A stretch of 64,000 nucleotides of DNA from Streptomyces nitrosporeus (GTDB taxonomy: Bacteria > Actinomycetota > Actinomycetes > Streptomycetales > Streptomycetaceae): contig NZ_CP023702.1 of the NCBI RefSeq assembly GCF_008704555.1, forward strand, positions 4,681,001 to 4,745,000. Reading direction: 5' to 3'. The notes beneath the pieces were generated by a model, which was not told the origin of the DNA, did not search any database, and saw only the letters and a program-made list of their open reading frames with translations. A program made the translations under genes and the position numbers. Shown piece by piece: positions 15,166-23,410 of this stretch; the first letter of the stretch is position 1; each line of letters opens with the position of its first letter.

Positions 15166-15984
15166 TCAGGGGTGCCGGCGCCGGCGTGCGTCCCGGGGTG
15201 GCAGCGGTGGTTTCGAGGCGGGGAACCAGTCCATGCCGAAGCCGTAGGCGCGGTCGACCTGTTCGTGGATGATGACGTCCGGCCGGCCGGTGAACCAGCG
15301 GACCTCGCGGCACACCGTGACCCCCTCGGTGTCCGGGGTGACCAGGGCGATCGCACAGGCCACCGCGGACTGCGGGGAGTCGTCCAGCAGGATCCGGCAG
15401 CCGGGGTCGCCGGGGGCGGTCACCGTCACCGACGCGCCCAGGCGGCGGAAGTCGGCGGCGCCCTCGTAGATGTACACGAAGAAGAGCAGCCGTTCGAAGA
15501 GGGCGCCCCGGGCCAGGTCCACCCGCAGCGTCTCGCCGTCGGAGGAGTCCCCGGTCCGGTCGTCGTGGTCGAGGGAGATGTACGGCCATTCGGTCAGCGA
15601 GCCGTAGTCGTCGGCCAGGGCCTGCACCACGCGTGCCGTCCCGTCCCTGAACGCCACCAGACAGCACAGGTTGAGGTCCGCGCCCGCGTCGGGCAGCCAG
15701 TTCAGATTGGCCTGGAGCGTGCCGCGTCCGCCGAAGCGGGCGCGCGGTGCCCGGCCGGTGAGCAGGGGCGGGTGCTGCGGGGAGGGCTCCGCCCCGCCGG
15801 GCACCGGGGTGCGGACCGTCGCCGGGAGCCGCGGCGGCCCGGTCCGAGCCGGGGGCGGGGGTGGTTCCGTCCGGGCAGGGGGCGGGGGCGGTTCCGCCCG
15901 CGCCGGGTCCCGTGGTTCCGTCCCGGCCGGGGGCCGTGGCCCCCGGAGCCGGATCACGCCGCGCTTCCGGTCGTCCGTACTCAT
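15166..15984 (-). CDS. TerD/TerA-like tellurium-resistance family protein
   Basis: A 272-residue protein. Residues 1-95 are proline-rich and disordered, with PPPPPARTEP repeated twice. The rest resembles a TerD-fold domain: QANLNWLPDAGADLNLCCLVAF stands for the usual N-W and DLD-C-L motif, followed by DDRTGDSSDGETLRVDL, which matches the calcium-binding D-D-x-x-G-x-x-x-G-D-D loop. Later segments (VTVCREVRWFTGRPD, DRAYGFGMDW) are less typical. TerD-type proteins act in tellurite, phage and stress responses. It is divergent from the vWA/PP2C/kinase operon, a typical Ter-system partner arrangement. The family call is by motif. Confidence 0.72.
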   Translation of the reverse strand: MSTDDRKRGVIRLRGPRPPAGTEPRDPARAEPPPPPARTEPPPPPARTGPPRLPATVRTPVPGGAEPSPQHPPLLTGRAPRARFGGRGTLQANLNWLPDAGADLNLCCLVAFRDGTARVVQALADDYGSLTEWPYISLDHDDRTGDSSDGETLRVDLARGALFERLLFFVYIYEGAADFRRLGASVTVTAPGDPGCRILLDDSPQSAVACAIALVTPDTEGVTVCREVRWFTGRPDVIIHEQVDRAYGFGMDWFPASKPPLPPRDARRRRHP

Positions 15985-16004
15985 GGCGGCCCCCCAGCCG
16001 ATAC

Positions 16005-16020
16005 GTTCCGGTTCTGGAAC
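16005..16020. promoter_or_regulatory. Palindrome GTTCC-N6-GGAAC in divergent promoter region
   Basis: GTTCC and GGAAC are perfect inverted copies six bases apart, in the 221-bp gap between the TerD-like gene and the divergent operon. It could be an operator for both promoters. It does not fit a full ECF-sigma promoter, since no matching -10 follows. Confidence 0.35.
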
Positions 16021-16205
16021 AACGTCTGGATCCTAGCTCCGCCTGACGGGGTGTGGGATACGCTCGGCGGCCAGTGACACAGCGTACGTCCGGTGTCGCT
16101 GCACGGGGGCACGGTGTTCCGGCGCCGTCCGGAGCGCCGCTCCGGGCCGGGGTCCGGGGACGCGAGGCGGGGAGCCCCCTGGGGGTTCTCACATCAGGGA
16201 CAGAC

Positions 16206-17657
16206 ATGCCCGTAGCGAATCCGGTGGACCGTCACGAGGTCTCCAAACAGATCAGACAATTATCGGCCGAGGCCAGGCTGTCGTCCCGCCGGGACGAACT
16301 CGAATCCCTGGGCAAGGCGTTGGCGGCGAAGGACACGGCCTCCCTCGACTCCTGGGCGGAACTCGACCTGCTCCACTCCTTCGCACGCCCGGAGAGCATC
16401 ACCTCCGAAGTCCCCCCGGGCGACCGGCACAAGGCGTGGTCCTGGCTGGAAGCGGCCCTGGGCGCCCTGGTCTTCGTCCCCCTGCTGATGACCTGGTACG
16501 GCCTGACCCAGGCGTCCAGCGCCTACCAGGCACTGATCGGCGCGAACCCGAAGGCCGCGGCCCGGCCCTTCCTCCAGCTGTGGCAGAGCGGTTTCGAGGG
16601 GCACCTGTCCGGGGCCTTCACCTTCGGGCACGTGGCGACCGGCGCGACCACCGCCATCGCCCTGCTCTTCGCGCTCGTCCTGCTCCACGGCATCCGGCGC
16701 TCCTTGGTCACCCGCCGGGAGGAGGAGGCCGCGCATGACGCCGAGAAGCTGATGCGGCGCCTCGTCCCGGTGCTCACCCGGGCCCAACTCGTGCTGAACG
16801 CCCACAGGATGGCGTCACCGCAGCGGTTCGCGGCCGAGCTGACCCTGGCGGCGGACACACTGACCCGGCTCAGCGGCCGTGCGGCCGATGTCCAGAAGGA
16901 CCTCTCGTCGGCCGCCGAGGTCGTGGCCCAGGCGGTCGAACGCGCGGAAGGCCGCCTGGCCGGCGTCGACCACGCGGTACGCCCCCTGGAGGACGCCGCG
17001 GGCCGCATCGAGGAGGCCGTGCGGGGCAACGGCAAGGAGGTCGGCGCCGCGGTGGCCGACAGCGGTGCCATGGTGAGCCGGTCCCTGGAGGCGGCCCGGA
17101 TCACGAGCGGAGAGATCCGGGACGTACTCGACCGGGCGGGCGACCGGGTCGAGGACTCCGTCCTCATGCTCTCCGCCTCCCAGCGGTCCTTCACGACCGG
17201 GGTCGAGGTCGCGGCGGACGTCTCGTCGCAGGTGCTGGCGCGGCTCGGGGAGATCACCGAGGAATCCGCCCGGAGCATCGCCGAGTCCCAGGACGCGGTA
17301 CGGCGGCTGGCCGAGCACACCGAGGGGCTGCGCCGTGCCGCCGAGCGGCTCGGCCGGACCGCGGGCGTGCCGCCGGCGGTGCCGGCGCCTGCGGCGCCCG
17401 CGTCCTCCGCATGGCCTTCGTCACCGTCCGCGTCCTCCGCGCCGGCCACGTCCTCGACGGGCCCTCTGTACCCGACCGTTCCCCTGCCCGGCGACCGTCC
17501 CGATCCCGCGCCGCCGCTCCGGCCCCCCGAGGACGTCACGGTGACCCTGGCCAAGGGGCCGTCGGACGCCCCGCAGCCGTGGGACGCACGGCCCGAGGAC
17601 GGCGTACCGCGGGACGCGCCGCCCCAGGACACACCGCCCCGGGACGGCGCGCGGTGA
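16206..17657 (+). CDS. Two-TM coiled-coil membrane protein (TerY-P operon)
   Basis: A 483-residue protein. Residues 1-78 are soluble, TM1 is about 79-101 and TM2 about 142-163, then comes a long helical region (about 165-410) rich in Ala, Glu, Arg and Val, resembling the coiled coils of MotA/ZorA-type or methyl-accepting proteins. The C-terminal 70 residues are proline-rich. It ends in a four-base overlap (GTGA) with the next gene, a one-TM protein, so the two likely form a complex. Residue 19 is encoded by the rare TTA codon (16260-16262). The ATG at 16206 follows an AGGGAC sequence; upstream extension is low-complexity. No named family was recognised. Confidence 0.8.
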   Translation: MPVANPVDRHEVSKQIRQLSAEARLSSRRDELESLGKALAAKDTASLDSWAELDLLHSFARPESITSEVPPGDRHKAWSWLEAALGALVFVPLLMTWYGLTQASSAYQALIGANPKAAARPFLQLWQSGFEGHLSGAFTFGHVATGATTAIALLFALVLLHGIRRSLVTRREEEAAHDAEKLMRRLVPVLTRAQLVLNAHRMASPQRFAAELTLAADTLTRLSGRAADVQKDLSSAAEVVAQAVERAEGRLAGVDHAVRPLEDAAGRIEEAVRGNGKEVGAAVADSGAMVSRSLEAARITSGEIRDVLDRAGDRVEDSVLMLSASQRSFTTGVEVAADVSSQVLARLGEITEESARSIAESQDAVRRLAEHTEGLRRAAERLGRTAGVPPAVPAPAAPASSAWPSSPSASSAPATSSTGPLYPTVPLPGDRPDPAPPLRPPEDVTVTLAKGPSDAPQPWDARPEDGVPRDAPPQDTPPRDGAR

Positions 17658-18133
17658 ACGCGCCCCGGTTCAACCCGATGCATCTCGCCGGGTGGCTCTT
17701 CGCCGATCTGCTGCTCGTGCTGGCCCTGGTCGCGATGGGGGACCGGGGCGACCCGCTGGCGGCCGCGGCCCGGCCGTCCGCCTCGCCCTCGGCCGAACCG
17801 GCACCGGCGAAGTCCAGGAAGCCGACCGGCCCCCGGGCCGTCCAGCAGAAACCGGTGAAGGTCTCGATCACCGCGGCCCCCGGCGACCGGCGCCGGATCG
17901 AGCAGCGGCTGCGCGCGGTGACGGCCCCGTACAAGGGGCGGCAGGCCGCCTTCGTCCTCACCTTCGGCCGCCATGCCGACCCGGGGGCCGGAGGCGCGTA
18001 CGCGCACGAGGTCAACTCACTGCTGAAGAAGGCGCGTCCGGGCATGTTCGAGGACACCACCACACGCGACTTCTGGAAGGGCGGGGCCTCCTCGGGCCAC
18101 GCCGACCTCGAAATCTACTTCTACACCTACTGA
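17654..18133 (+). CDS. One-TM membrane protein, partner of the coiled-coil protein
   Basis: A 159-residue protein starting with GTG at 17654 inside the stop of the preceding gene, implying coupled translation. A single helix near the N-terminus (GWLFADLLLVLALVAMGD, about residues 10-28) is like the aspartate-bearing helix of MotB/ExbD/ZorB proteins. An Ala/Pro/Ser-rich linker follows, then a small C-terminal domain (about 70-159) with FVLTFGRHAD and LEIYFYTY that I do not recognise; no OmpA peptidoglycan motif is visible. With the two-TM protein it may form an ion-driven or sensory membrane complex; this is inference. Confidence 0.75.
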   Translation: MNAPRFNPMHLAGWLFADLLLVLALVAMGDRGDPLAAAARPSASPSAEPAPAKSRKPTGPRAVQQKPVKVSITAAPGDRRRIEQRLRAVTAPYKGRQAAFVLTFGRHADPGAGGAYAHEVNSLLKKARPGMFEDTTTRDFWKGGASSGHADLEIYFYTY

Positions 18134-18160
18134 CACCGGCACCGACGGAGGTACGAGACC

Positions 18161-18826
18161 GTGCAGATCCTTCCTTTCTATCTGCTCTGCGACGAGTCGG
18201 GTTCGATGTCCGGCTCCCCGATAGACGCGATCAACAGCGCACTGCCCGAACTGCACCACGAGATCAGCACCAACCCGACGGTCGCGGACAAGACCAGGTT
18301 CTGCCTGATCGGTTTCTCCAGCAGCGCCAGCGTCCTCCAGCCCCTGGTGGACCTCAGCGACATCGACGAGGTCCCCGCGCTGGCGGCCGGAGGACTCACC
18401 TCGTACGGAGACGCCTTCCGCACCCTGCTGCGGTGCATTGAGGCGGATGTGGCGGCACTCAAGGCGGAAGGGCACGACGTCTACCGGCCGGTCGCCTTCT
18501 TCCTCTCCGACGGCATCCCCACCGACGAGGGCTGGGAACAGGCGCACAAGGAGCTGACCGAGTCGCCCTTCTGCCCGAAGATCATCGCGTTCGGGATCGG
18601 TGACGCGGAGGCGGCCACGATCGGTCAGGTCGCCACCTTCCGCGCCTTCATGCAGCAGGATGCCCATGTGTCTCCGGCGCAGGCGCTCCGCGAGTTCGCC
18701 TCCAGCCTGACCCGTTCCATCGTGCGGTCGGCCGGCAGCATGGCCGCCGACGGCGGCTCCGGCTTCACCCTCGCCGTGGACGAGACGGTGCCGGGCTTCT
18801 CCACCGTCTCCCTCGACAAGCTCTGA
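18161..18826 (+). CDS. TerY-like vWA domain protein
   Basis: A 221-residue von Willebrand factor A protein. The MIDAS metal site is complete: D11-x-S13-x-S15 (CDESGSMSG), T80 in GGLTSYGDA and D117 in LSDGIPTDE. Length and motifs match TerY, the vWA member of the TerY-P triad defined with a PP2C phosphatase and a kinase in Ter-type stress systems. GTG 18161 has GGAGGT eight bases upstream. The gene lies 27 bp after the one-TM gene and 8 bp before the PP2C gene. It probably acts as a metal-dependent adaptor joining the membrane pair with the signalling enzymes. Confidence 0.88.
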   Translation: MQILPFYLLCDESGSMSGSPIDAINSALPELHHEISTNPTVADKTRFCLIGFSSSASVLQPLVDLSDIDEVPALAAGGLTSYGDAFRTLLRCIEADVAALKAEGHDVYRPVAFFLSDGIPTDEGWEQAHKELTESPFCPKIIAFGIGDAEAATIGQVATFRAFMQQDAHVSPAQALREFASSLTRSIVRSAGSMAADGGSGFTLAVDETVPGFSTVSLDKL

Positions 18827-18834
18827 GGACGGCC

Positions 18835-20415
18835 ATGCGGAACCAGAACCGGGACCAGGGGCAGAACCGGGACCAGGGCCAGAACAGGGACCGGGACCAG
18901 GGCCAGGACCGGCACCACGACAGCGATCCGCTGGAAGAGACCTGGCGCACGGCGGAACAGGTCGTGTCTCCCCCGGGGGACCGGCCGCCCGCCGGGCGGG
19001 ACGAGCCCGACCCCCTGTACGCCCGGCCGGAACAGCCGTACGGGCCCGCTGTCCGGCCCGACACGCGGCCGGAACAGCCCTGCATGCAGGCCGAGGAAAG
19101 GCTCTCCGCGCAGCCGGGACCCCGGTACGCGCAGTCGGCCGCCTCCACGGAGCAGTCGTACGCCCCGCCGGAACAGCCCTACGCGCCGCCGGAACAGCCC
19201 TACGCGCCGCCGGAGCAGTCCTACGCGCCGCCGGAGCAGTCCTACGCGCCGCCGGAGCAGTCCTACGCCCCGCCGGAGCAGTCCTACGCCCCGCCGGAGC
19301 AGTCCTACGCGCCGGTGGACCGGCCGGCGGCCGGGCCGCAGCCGTGGGACCACCGCGCCGGCCCCGCCGCCCCGGCCCGGACACCGGCCCCGGTCCCGGC
19401 GCAGGTGCCGCCCCTGGCCCAGGACCCGCCCCCGGCCCAGGACCCGCCCCCGGAAGCCGCGCCGGTGGACCGGCCGGGCGAACGCCTCGCCCGGCCACCG
19501 GAGTTGGGGGCCCCCTGGCACAGCGGGAACAAGCCCCCGATGTACCCGCCGGTGCCCCGGAAACTGCCCGCGGCGGGTACCGACCCGGCAGCCGCCGTGC
19601 TGCCCGACATCGTCGTGGACGGCGCGGAGTACGGGGCGCTCAGCGTGCGGGCCGCGTCGGTCCGGGGCGACTCCCACCGCTATCTGGGGGAGCCCCGGCA
19701 GGACGCCCTGTGCGTCACCCGCATCGGCGACCGCGACCGGGGGGAGCTGCTCCTCCTCGCCGTCGCCGACGGGGTGGGCTCCGCCGCCCGTTCGCACATC
19801 GGGTCCAACGAGGTGTGCCGGCTCGCGGCCGCCTATCTGGACCGTGCCGCGGAAGGGCTGTGCGCGGCCCTGGCGGCGGGCGACGGGGAGACTTTCGCGG
19901 ACACGGCGGACGCGGTGGTGGGCCGGATCGCCACACTGCTCACGGACCTCGCGGTACGCGGCTCCCACGACCCCGGCGACTACGCGACCACCCTGCGCGT
20001 GCTGCTGGTTCCGCTCGACCCGGCCGTCCGCATCCGCGGCTTCCTCGCCGTCGGCGACGGCGGTACGGCCCTGCTGCGTGAGGGCCGGTGGTACCTGGAC
20101 ATCACGGAGGAGGGGAGCGGACCGGGTACCGGTGTGATCGACACCCGTACGGACGCCCTGCCCTCCGCCCGCACGGCCTCGACGACCCTGCTCGGCCCGG
20201 CCGCCCCGGGTGACGTGCTCGTGGTCAGCACGGACGGCCTGTCCACCCCCCTCGCCGGGGAGCAGGAGATGCGTGACTTCCTCGCCACGGCCTGGGGCAG
20301 CGGCCAGGTACCCGGCCCCGCGGACTTCCTCTGGCAGGCGCAGTTCCGGGTGAAGTCCTACGACGACGACCGGAGCGCCGTCGTGCTGTGGGAGGCCCCG
20401 GATGAGCGAGCATGA
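18835..20415 (+). CDS. PP2C-family protein phosphatase with repeat-rich N-terminus
   Basis: A 526-residue protein. Residues 1-255 are disordered: an N/R/D/Q-rich start, then seven tandem YAPPEQ hexapeptides with P or S spacers (about 109-158) and a Pro-rich linker. The PP2C domain (about 265-520) has RGDSHRYLGEPRQDAL with D290, AVADGVGSA with D312, and VSTDGLSTPL near the end, the aspartates that bind the metal pair. It should dephosphorylate Ser/Thr, most simply on targets of the kinase whose gene overlaps its end by 14 bases. This is the P part of a TerY-P triad. Confidence 0.87.
   Translation: MRNQNRDQGQNRDQGQNRDRDQGQDRHHDSDPLEETWRTAEQVVSPPGDRPPAGRDEPDPLYARPEQPYGPAVRPDTRPEQPCMQAEERLSAQPGPRYAQSAASTEQSYAPPEQPYAPPEQPYAPPEQSYAPPEQSYAPPEQSYAPPEQSYAPPEQSYAPVDRPAAGPQPWDHRAGPAAPARTPAPVPAQVPPLAQDPPPAQDPPPEAAPVDRPGERLARPPELGAPWHSGNKPPMYPPVPRKLPAAGTDPAAAVLPDIVVDGAEYGALSVRAASVRGDSHRYLGEPRQDALCVTRIGDRDRGELLLLAVADGVGSAARSHIGSNEVCRLAAAYLDRAAEGLCAALAAGDGETFADTADAVVGRIATLLTDLAVRGSHDPGDYATTLRVLLVPLDPAVRIRGFLAVGDGGTALLREGRWYLDITEEGSGPGTGVIDTRTDALPSARTASTTLLGPAAPGDVLVVSTDGLSTPLAGEQEMRDFLATAWGSGQVPGPADFLWQAQFRVKSYDDDRSAVVLWEAPDERA
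19158..19314 (+). repeat. Coding tandem repeats (21 bp, YAPPEQ)
   Basis: Seven to eight near-identical 21-bp units (TACGCGCCGCCGGAGCAGTCC and variants, C/G changes at third positions) code for YAPPEQS/P in the PP2C protein. Such arrays can change in copy number by slippage. Confidence 0.85.
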
Positions 20416-21352
20416 CGGCGCGGACGTCCCCCGGTCGGCACTGAAGCTGCTGGGCAAGGTCGGTGACGGCGGGCAGGGGGAGGTGCACGAGGTCGGAGGA
20501 CCCGGACGGCTGCTCTACAAGAGCTACCGGGAACCGCAGAAGGCCGACGGGGCCTCGCTCGCCACCCTGGTCTCGCTCCGCCAGGCACTGGGCGAGGCCG
20601 ACCGCGACCGGCTCGACCGGGAGACCGCCTGGCCTCTGTGCCGGGTCGTGGACGGCCGGCTGGTCACCGGGTTCCTCATGCACCGCGCCCCGGCCTCCAT
20701 GACCTGGACGACGTCACGCGGGGAGAGCAAGCTGACGGAACTGTCGTACCTGCTGCGCGAACCGAAGGCGGCCTGGCAGGCCGTCGGACAGCCGTCACCG
20801 GCGGAGCGCTACGCCTTGACCGTGGCGCTGGTGGACCTGTTCCGCTGGTTGCACACCCTGGGCCTGGTCATCGGTGACCTGTCCCAGGCGAACGTCCTGT
20901 GGACCGTCGCCCCCGCCCCCGCCGCCTACCTGCTGGACTGCGACGGCGCCCGGCCCCTGGGGTGCGCGCCGGTGCTGGAACAGGCCGACACACCGGACTG
21001 GCAGGACCCCCTGGCACCGCCGGGGGCGGTCTCCGTCGACAGCGACCGCTACAAGGCCGCCCTGATGATCGGCCGGGTGCTCGCCCAGGACGCCTACACC
21101 GCGCCGGGCCGGACCCTGAACCCCGTGCCCGGCTCACTGGACGAGCGCCGTGAGGCCGCGGTGCTCCGCCTGTGGGAGCAGGCCGCCGGACCGTACGGCA
21201 CCCGCCCGGACCTCGGGCAGTGGCAGGCCGCTCTGGCCGGACGCGACACCATCAAGCTGATGGCGGCCCGGCCGGTACCGCGCCCGGTCGTCGACCGCTC
21301 GAAGTTCGACGGTGGCGACCGGAACCGGGGGACGATCTCCTTCCGGCGGTGA
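20402..21352 (+). CDS. Ter-associated protein kinase-like protein
   Basis: A 316-residue protein kinase-like protein, third member of the TerY-P triad. The glycine-rich loop is GKVGDGGQGEV (about 18-28), the ATP lysine is probably K40 (LLYKSY), the catalytic loop is VIGDLSQANVLW with D159, and the metal motif is LLDCDGAR (D179/D181) in place of DFG. These features match the bacterial kinase type found next to TerY and PP2C genes. It starts within the end of the PP2C gene (14-base overlap) and closes the operon before a terminator. Activity is likely, though the target is unknown. Confidence 0.85.
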   Translation: MSEHDGADVPRSALKLLGKVGDGGQGEVHEVGGPGRLLYKSYREPQKADGASLATLVSLRQALGEADRDRLDRETAWPLCRVVDGRLVTGFLMHRAPASMTWTTSRGESKLTELSYLLREPKAAWQAVGQPSPAERYALTVALVDLFRWLHTLGLVIGDLSQANVLWTVAPAPAAYLLDCDGARPLGCAPVLEQADTPDWQDPLAPPGAVSVDSDRYKAALMIGRVLAQDAYTAPGRTLNPVPGSLDERREAAVLRLWEQAAGPYGTRPDLGQWQAALAGRDTIKLMAARPVPRPVVDRSKFDGGDRNRGTISFRR

Positions 21353-21360
21353 CGGACGGC

Positions 21361-21384
21361 GGCACCGCTCGTGGGGGCGGTGCC
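21361..21384 (+). terminator. Terminator of the TerY-P operon
   Basis: GGCACCGC and GCGGTGCC form a perfect 8-bp stem around TCGTGGGG, eight bases after the kinase stop codon. Confidence 0.65.
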
Positions 21385-21552
21385 CTGGCCGGGGGACGCA
21401 CCGGGGGCTCTTCGCCGGTGGTCCGGCGGTCGAGCCTCCGCGCGAGCCGTACGCCGGGCCCGCCACTGCCTTGCCGGCCGGACGGCCTCCGCTCGGGTGC
21501 GGGCCCTGGGAAGGCGGCGGGTTCACCGGACCGGCCCTCGGTGAGGCCGTTC

Positions 21553-22977
21553 TCAGCGGATGGTGATGTGGGGTCCGCCGAAGAGCTGGAGGCGTGCCCG
21601 GTCGACGAGGCGGTCGGTGTAGAGGCGCCGGGTGCGGAGTTCGCCGAGGTTCTCCAGGGCGGTGAGGATCAGGGCGGGGTCCGTGGAGGCGGCCGAGCGG
21701 AGCAGGGTGATGTCTTCGGCGGTCAGGTCTTCCGTGCTGTCCGCCGGGGGGTGGTCGTCTGCGGGGCGGGTGGCGCCGACTGCCGCTGTCTGTGCTGTGC
21801 GCAGGGTGGCGAGGGCTTGGGAGAAGGCCCTGGGCGGGGGCGTGCGGGGGTGCCCGGCGGTCTCGGCGGCGGTGGTGGTGGCGCGGTGGTCACGGGCGAG
21901 GACGGCGGTGATGTAGGCGGCGGGGTGGCGGGGGCGCCAGGTGAGGACCATGCCGTGGAGTTCGGCCGCGATGGCGTGGGCGTCGAGTCCGCGGTCGATG
22001 AGCGGACGCAGGGCGTGGGCGAGACGGCGCAGGCCCTCGGACTGGGCCCAGGAGACCAGGGGACGCACCTGTCGGGCGACGGCGATGTCATGGGCGACCT
22101 GGAGGGGGCTGCGCCGCGGTGCGCGGTCGCGGGTGGGTCTCCTTCGTCGGGTGGTCCTCCCATCGCCGGTCTTCCTGCCGCCGGACTTCCCGTCGCCGGT
22201 CTTCCTGTCGCCGGTCTTCCTGTCGGCCTTCCGACCGGCCTTGCCGTCCGGGCGAGGTGGTGTGTCCGGGCTCGCCGCGCGCTTGCGCGGGGTGTAGTTC
22301 AACGTCTCGCCCAATTCAGCTGGGGGCACGTGGTGGTGGGCGTCAAGGGAATGGGGCTCATGCCGCCCTGAACGCCGATGGTCCACAAGCGGGTTGTCTA
22401 CAGGCCGGTGGCGGGTCCGTGCGGTGGTGGTGATCGCCCGGTCCCGGCCGGTATCCGTGACCCCGCGTACGCGCGCGTGGTAGCCGGTGCCGTCCAGGCG
22501 GTGGCCCATGGCGGTGTCGTAGAGGGCGGGGACGGTGGCGGCGTAGATGGTGGCGGTGGCGGTGTAAGGGCGGCCGGGCAGGTGGAGGTTGCGTTTGGTG
22601 CCGTGGCGTTTCCATACGAGCGCGCCCAGTTCGCGCAGGACCCGCACATGACGTTTGACGGTGGCGACGGTCATCCGGCAGCGGGTGGCGGTGCCCTTGA
22701 GGTCGTAGAGGACGAGGCCGAGGTCGTAGTCCATCCGCCGGGCCAGATCGTGTGCGACGGCCAGCGTCGTCGTACGGGCACGTGGGTGCAGGCCGGCTCC
22801 GACGAGCCAGGCCACCGCGCGTAACCAGGCGCCGGGCTGGGCGTGCCGGGAGGCCGTCGTGTCGAGTTCCTGGAGGGCGTTCGGGACGGGGACCCACTCC
22901 GTAGCAGGGAGCGGTTCCGTTTCCGGGCATGGCGAAGAAGCGCGGCACGAGGCCGCGCCGGAGGGACGGCGCATCAC
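21553..22977 (-). CDS. Winged-helix DNA-binding protein, accessory type
   Basis: A 474-residue protein with a predicted winged helix-turn-helix at about 70-130 (TLAVAHDLARRMDYDLGLVL, then CRMTVATVKRHVRVLRELGA). A basic disordered middle follows with repeats of RKTGDGK/GGRKTGDG type (about 245-275), then a helical C-terminal domain. Similar proteins are common in Streptomyces accessory DNA and plasmids and are often annotated only as helix-turn-helix proteins; a replication role is possible but not shown. Leucine 52 is coded by the rare TTA codon (22822-22824). The GTG at 22977 lacks a ribosome site, so the true start may be downstream. Confidence 0.75.
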   Translation of the reverse strand: MMRRPSGAASCRASSPCPETEPLPATEWVPVPNALQELDTTASRHAQPGAWLRAVAWLVGAGLHPRARTTTLAVAHDLARRMDYDLGLVLYDLKGTATRCRMTVATVKRHVRVLRELGALVWKRHGTKRNLHLPGRPYTATATIYAATVPALYDTAMGHRLDGTGYHARVRGVTDTGRDRAITTTARTRHRPVDNPLVDHRRSGRHEPHSLDAHHHVPPAELGETLNYTPRKRAASPDTPPRPDGKAGRKADRKTGDRKTGDGKSGGRKTGDGRTTRRRRPTRDRAPRRSPLQVAHDIAVARQVRPLVSWAQSEGLRRLAHALRPLIDRGLDAHAIAAELHGMVLTWRPRHPAAYITAVLARDHRATTTAAETAGHPRTPPPRAFSQALATLRTAQTAAVGATRPADDHPPADSTEDLTAEDITLLRSAASTDPALILTALENLGELRTRRLYTDRLVDRARLQLFGGPHITIR

Positions 22978-23410
22978 GGTCCGTGGGCAGGGCGCGGCCG
23001 TCGGGGCCGCGAGGAGCTATGGGGAGGAGAGGGTCAGGCGGAGGCCGCTACCGGCAGCAGGGCTACCGGGGCGGCGGGCAGTGACCGGATGCGCACAGCC
23101 GGGCCGAACGCGGCGAGGGGGAGGCCGCGGTGCCGGGGCCGTGGATGACGCCGGAAGACGGCGTGAGGTCCCCGTGTACGGGGGACGGGGCGCACGAGGG
23201 CGCGTTAACCTGCTGGGTATCCATCGGGAAGGTCCTGACTTCCTCGGTGGTCAGGCCCTCGCCCGGGATTCTCATTCCCAGCGGGGGCCGTCTCATGTCT
23301 GTGGTTGTCGGGGCGAGCATAGACACGGCAACCCGTCCCGAATCCAGCCCAGTTGTCCTATGTCACCCGAGTGAGTGACAAAGCACCCGATGGCAGGTGG
23401 GGAGCCCCCG
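22978..23410. other. Intergenic region with a possible small minus-strand gene
   Basis: This gap lies between two minus-strand genes. It holds one candidate small frame (see the next entry) and otherwise shows no recognisable promoter, repeat or RNA. Confidence 0.4.
23063..23326 (-). CDS. Candidate small protein (up to 87 aa), uncertain
   Basis: A minus-strand frame with mostly GC-ending codons gives a protein containing MRRPPLGMRIPGEGLTTEEV followed by a Pro/Ser-rich tail. Several internal ATG codons could start it and none has a strong ribosome site. It could be a real 70-87 residue protein in the accessory region or a chance frame. No family recognised. Confidence 0.25.
   Translation of the reverse strand: MSMLAPTTTDMRRPPLGMRIPGEGLTTEEVRTFPMDTQQVNAPSCAPSPVHGDLTPSSGVIHGPGTAASPSPRSARLCASGHCPPPR

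Noticed and set aside
16021..16060. ECF-sigma (GGAAC...GTC) promoter before the TerY-P operon
   Set aside because: GGAAC is present but no suitable -10 motif lies 16-17 bases downstream on either strand.
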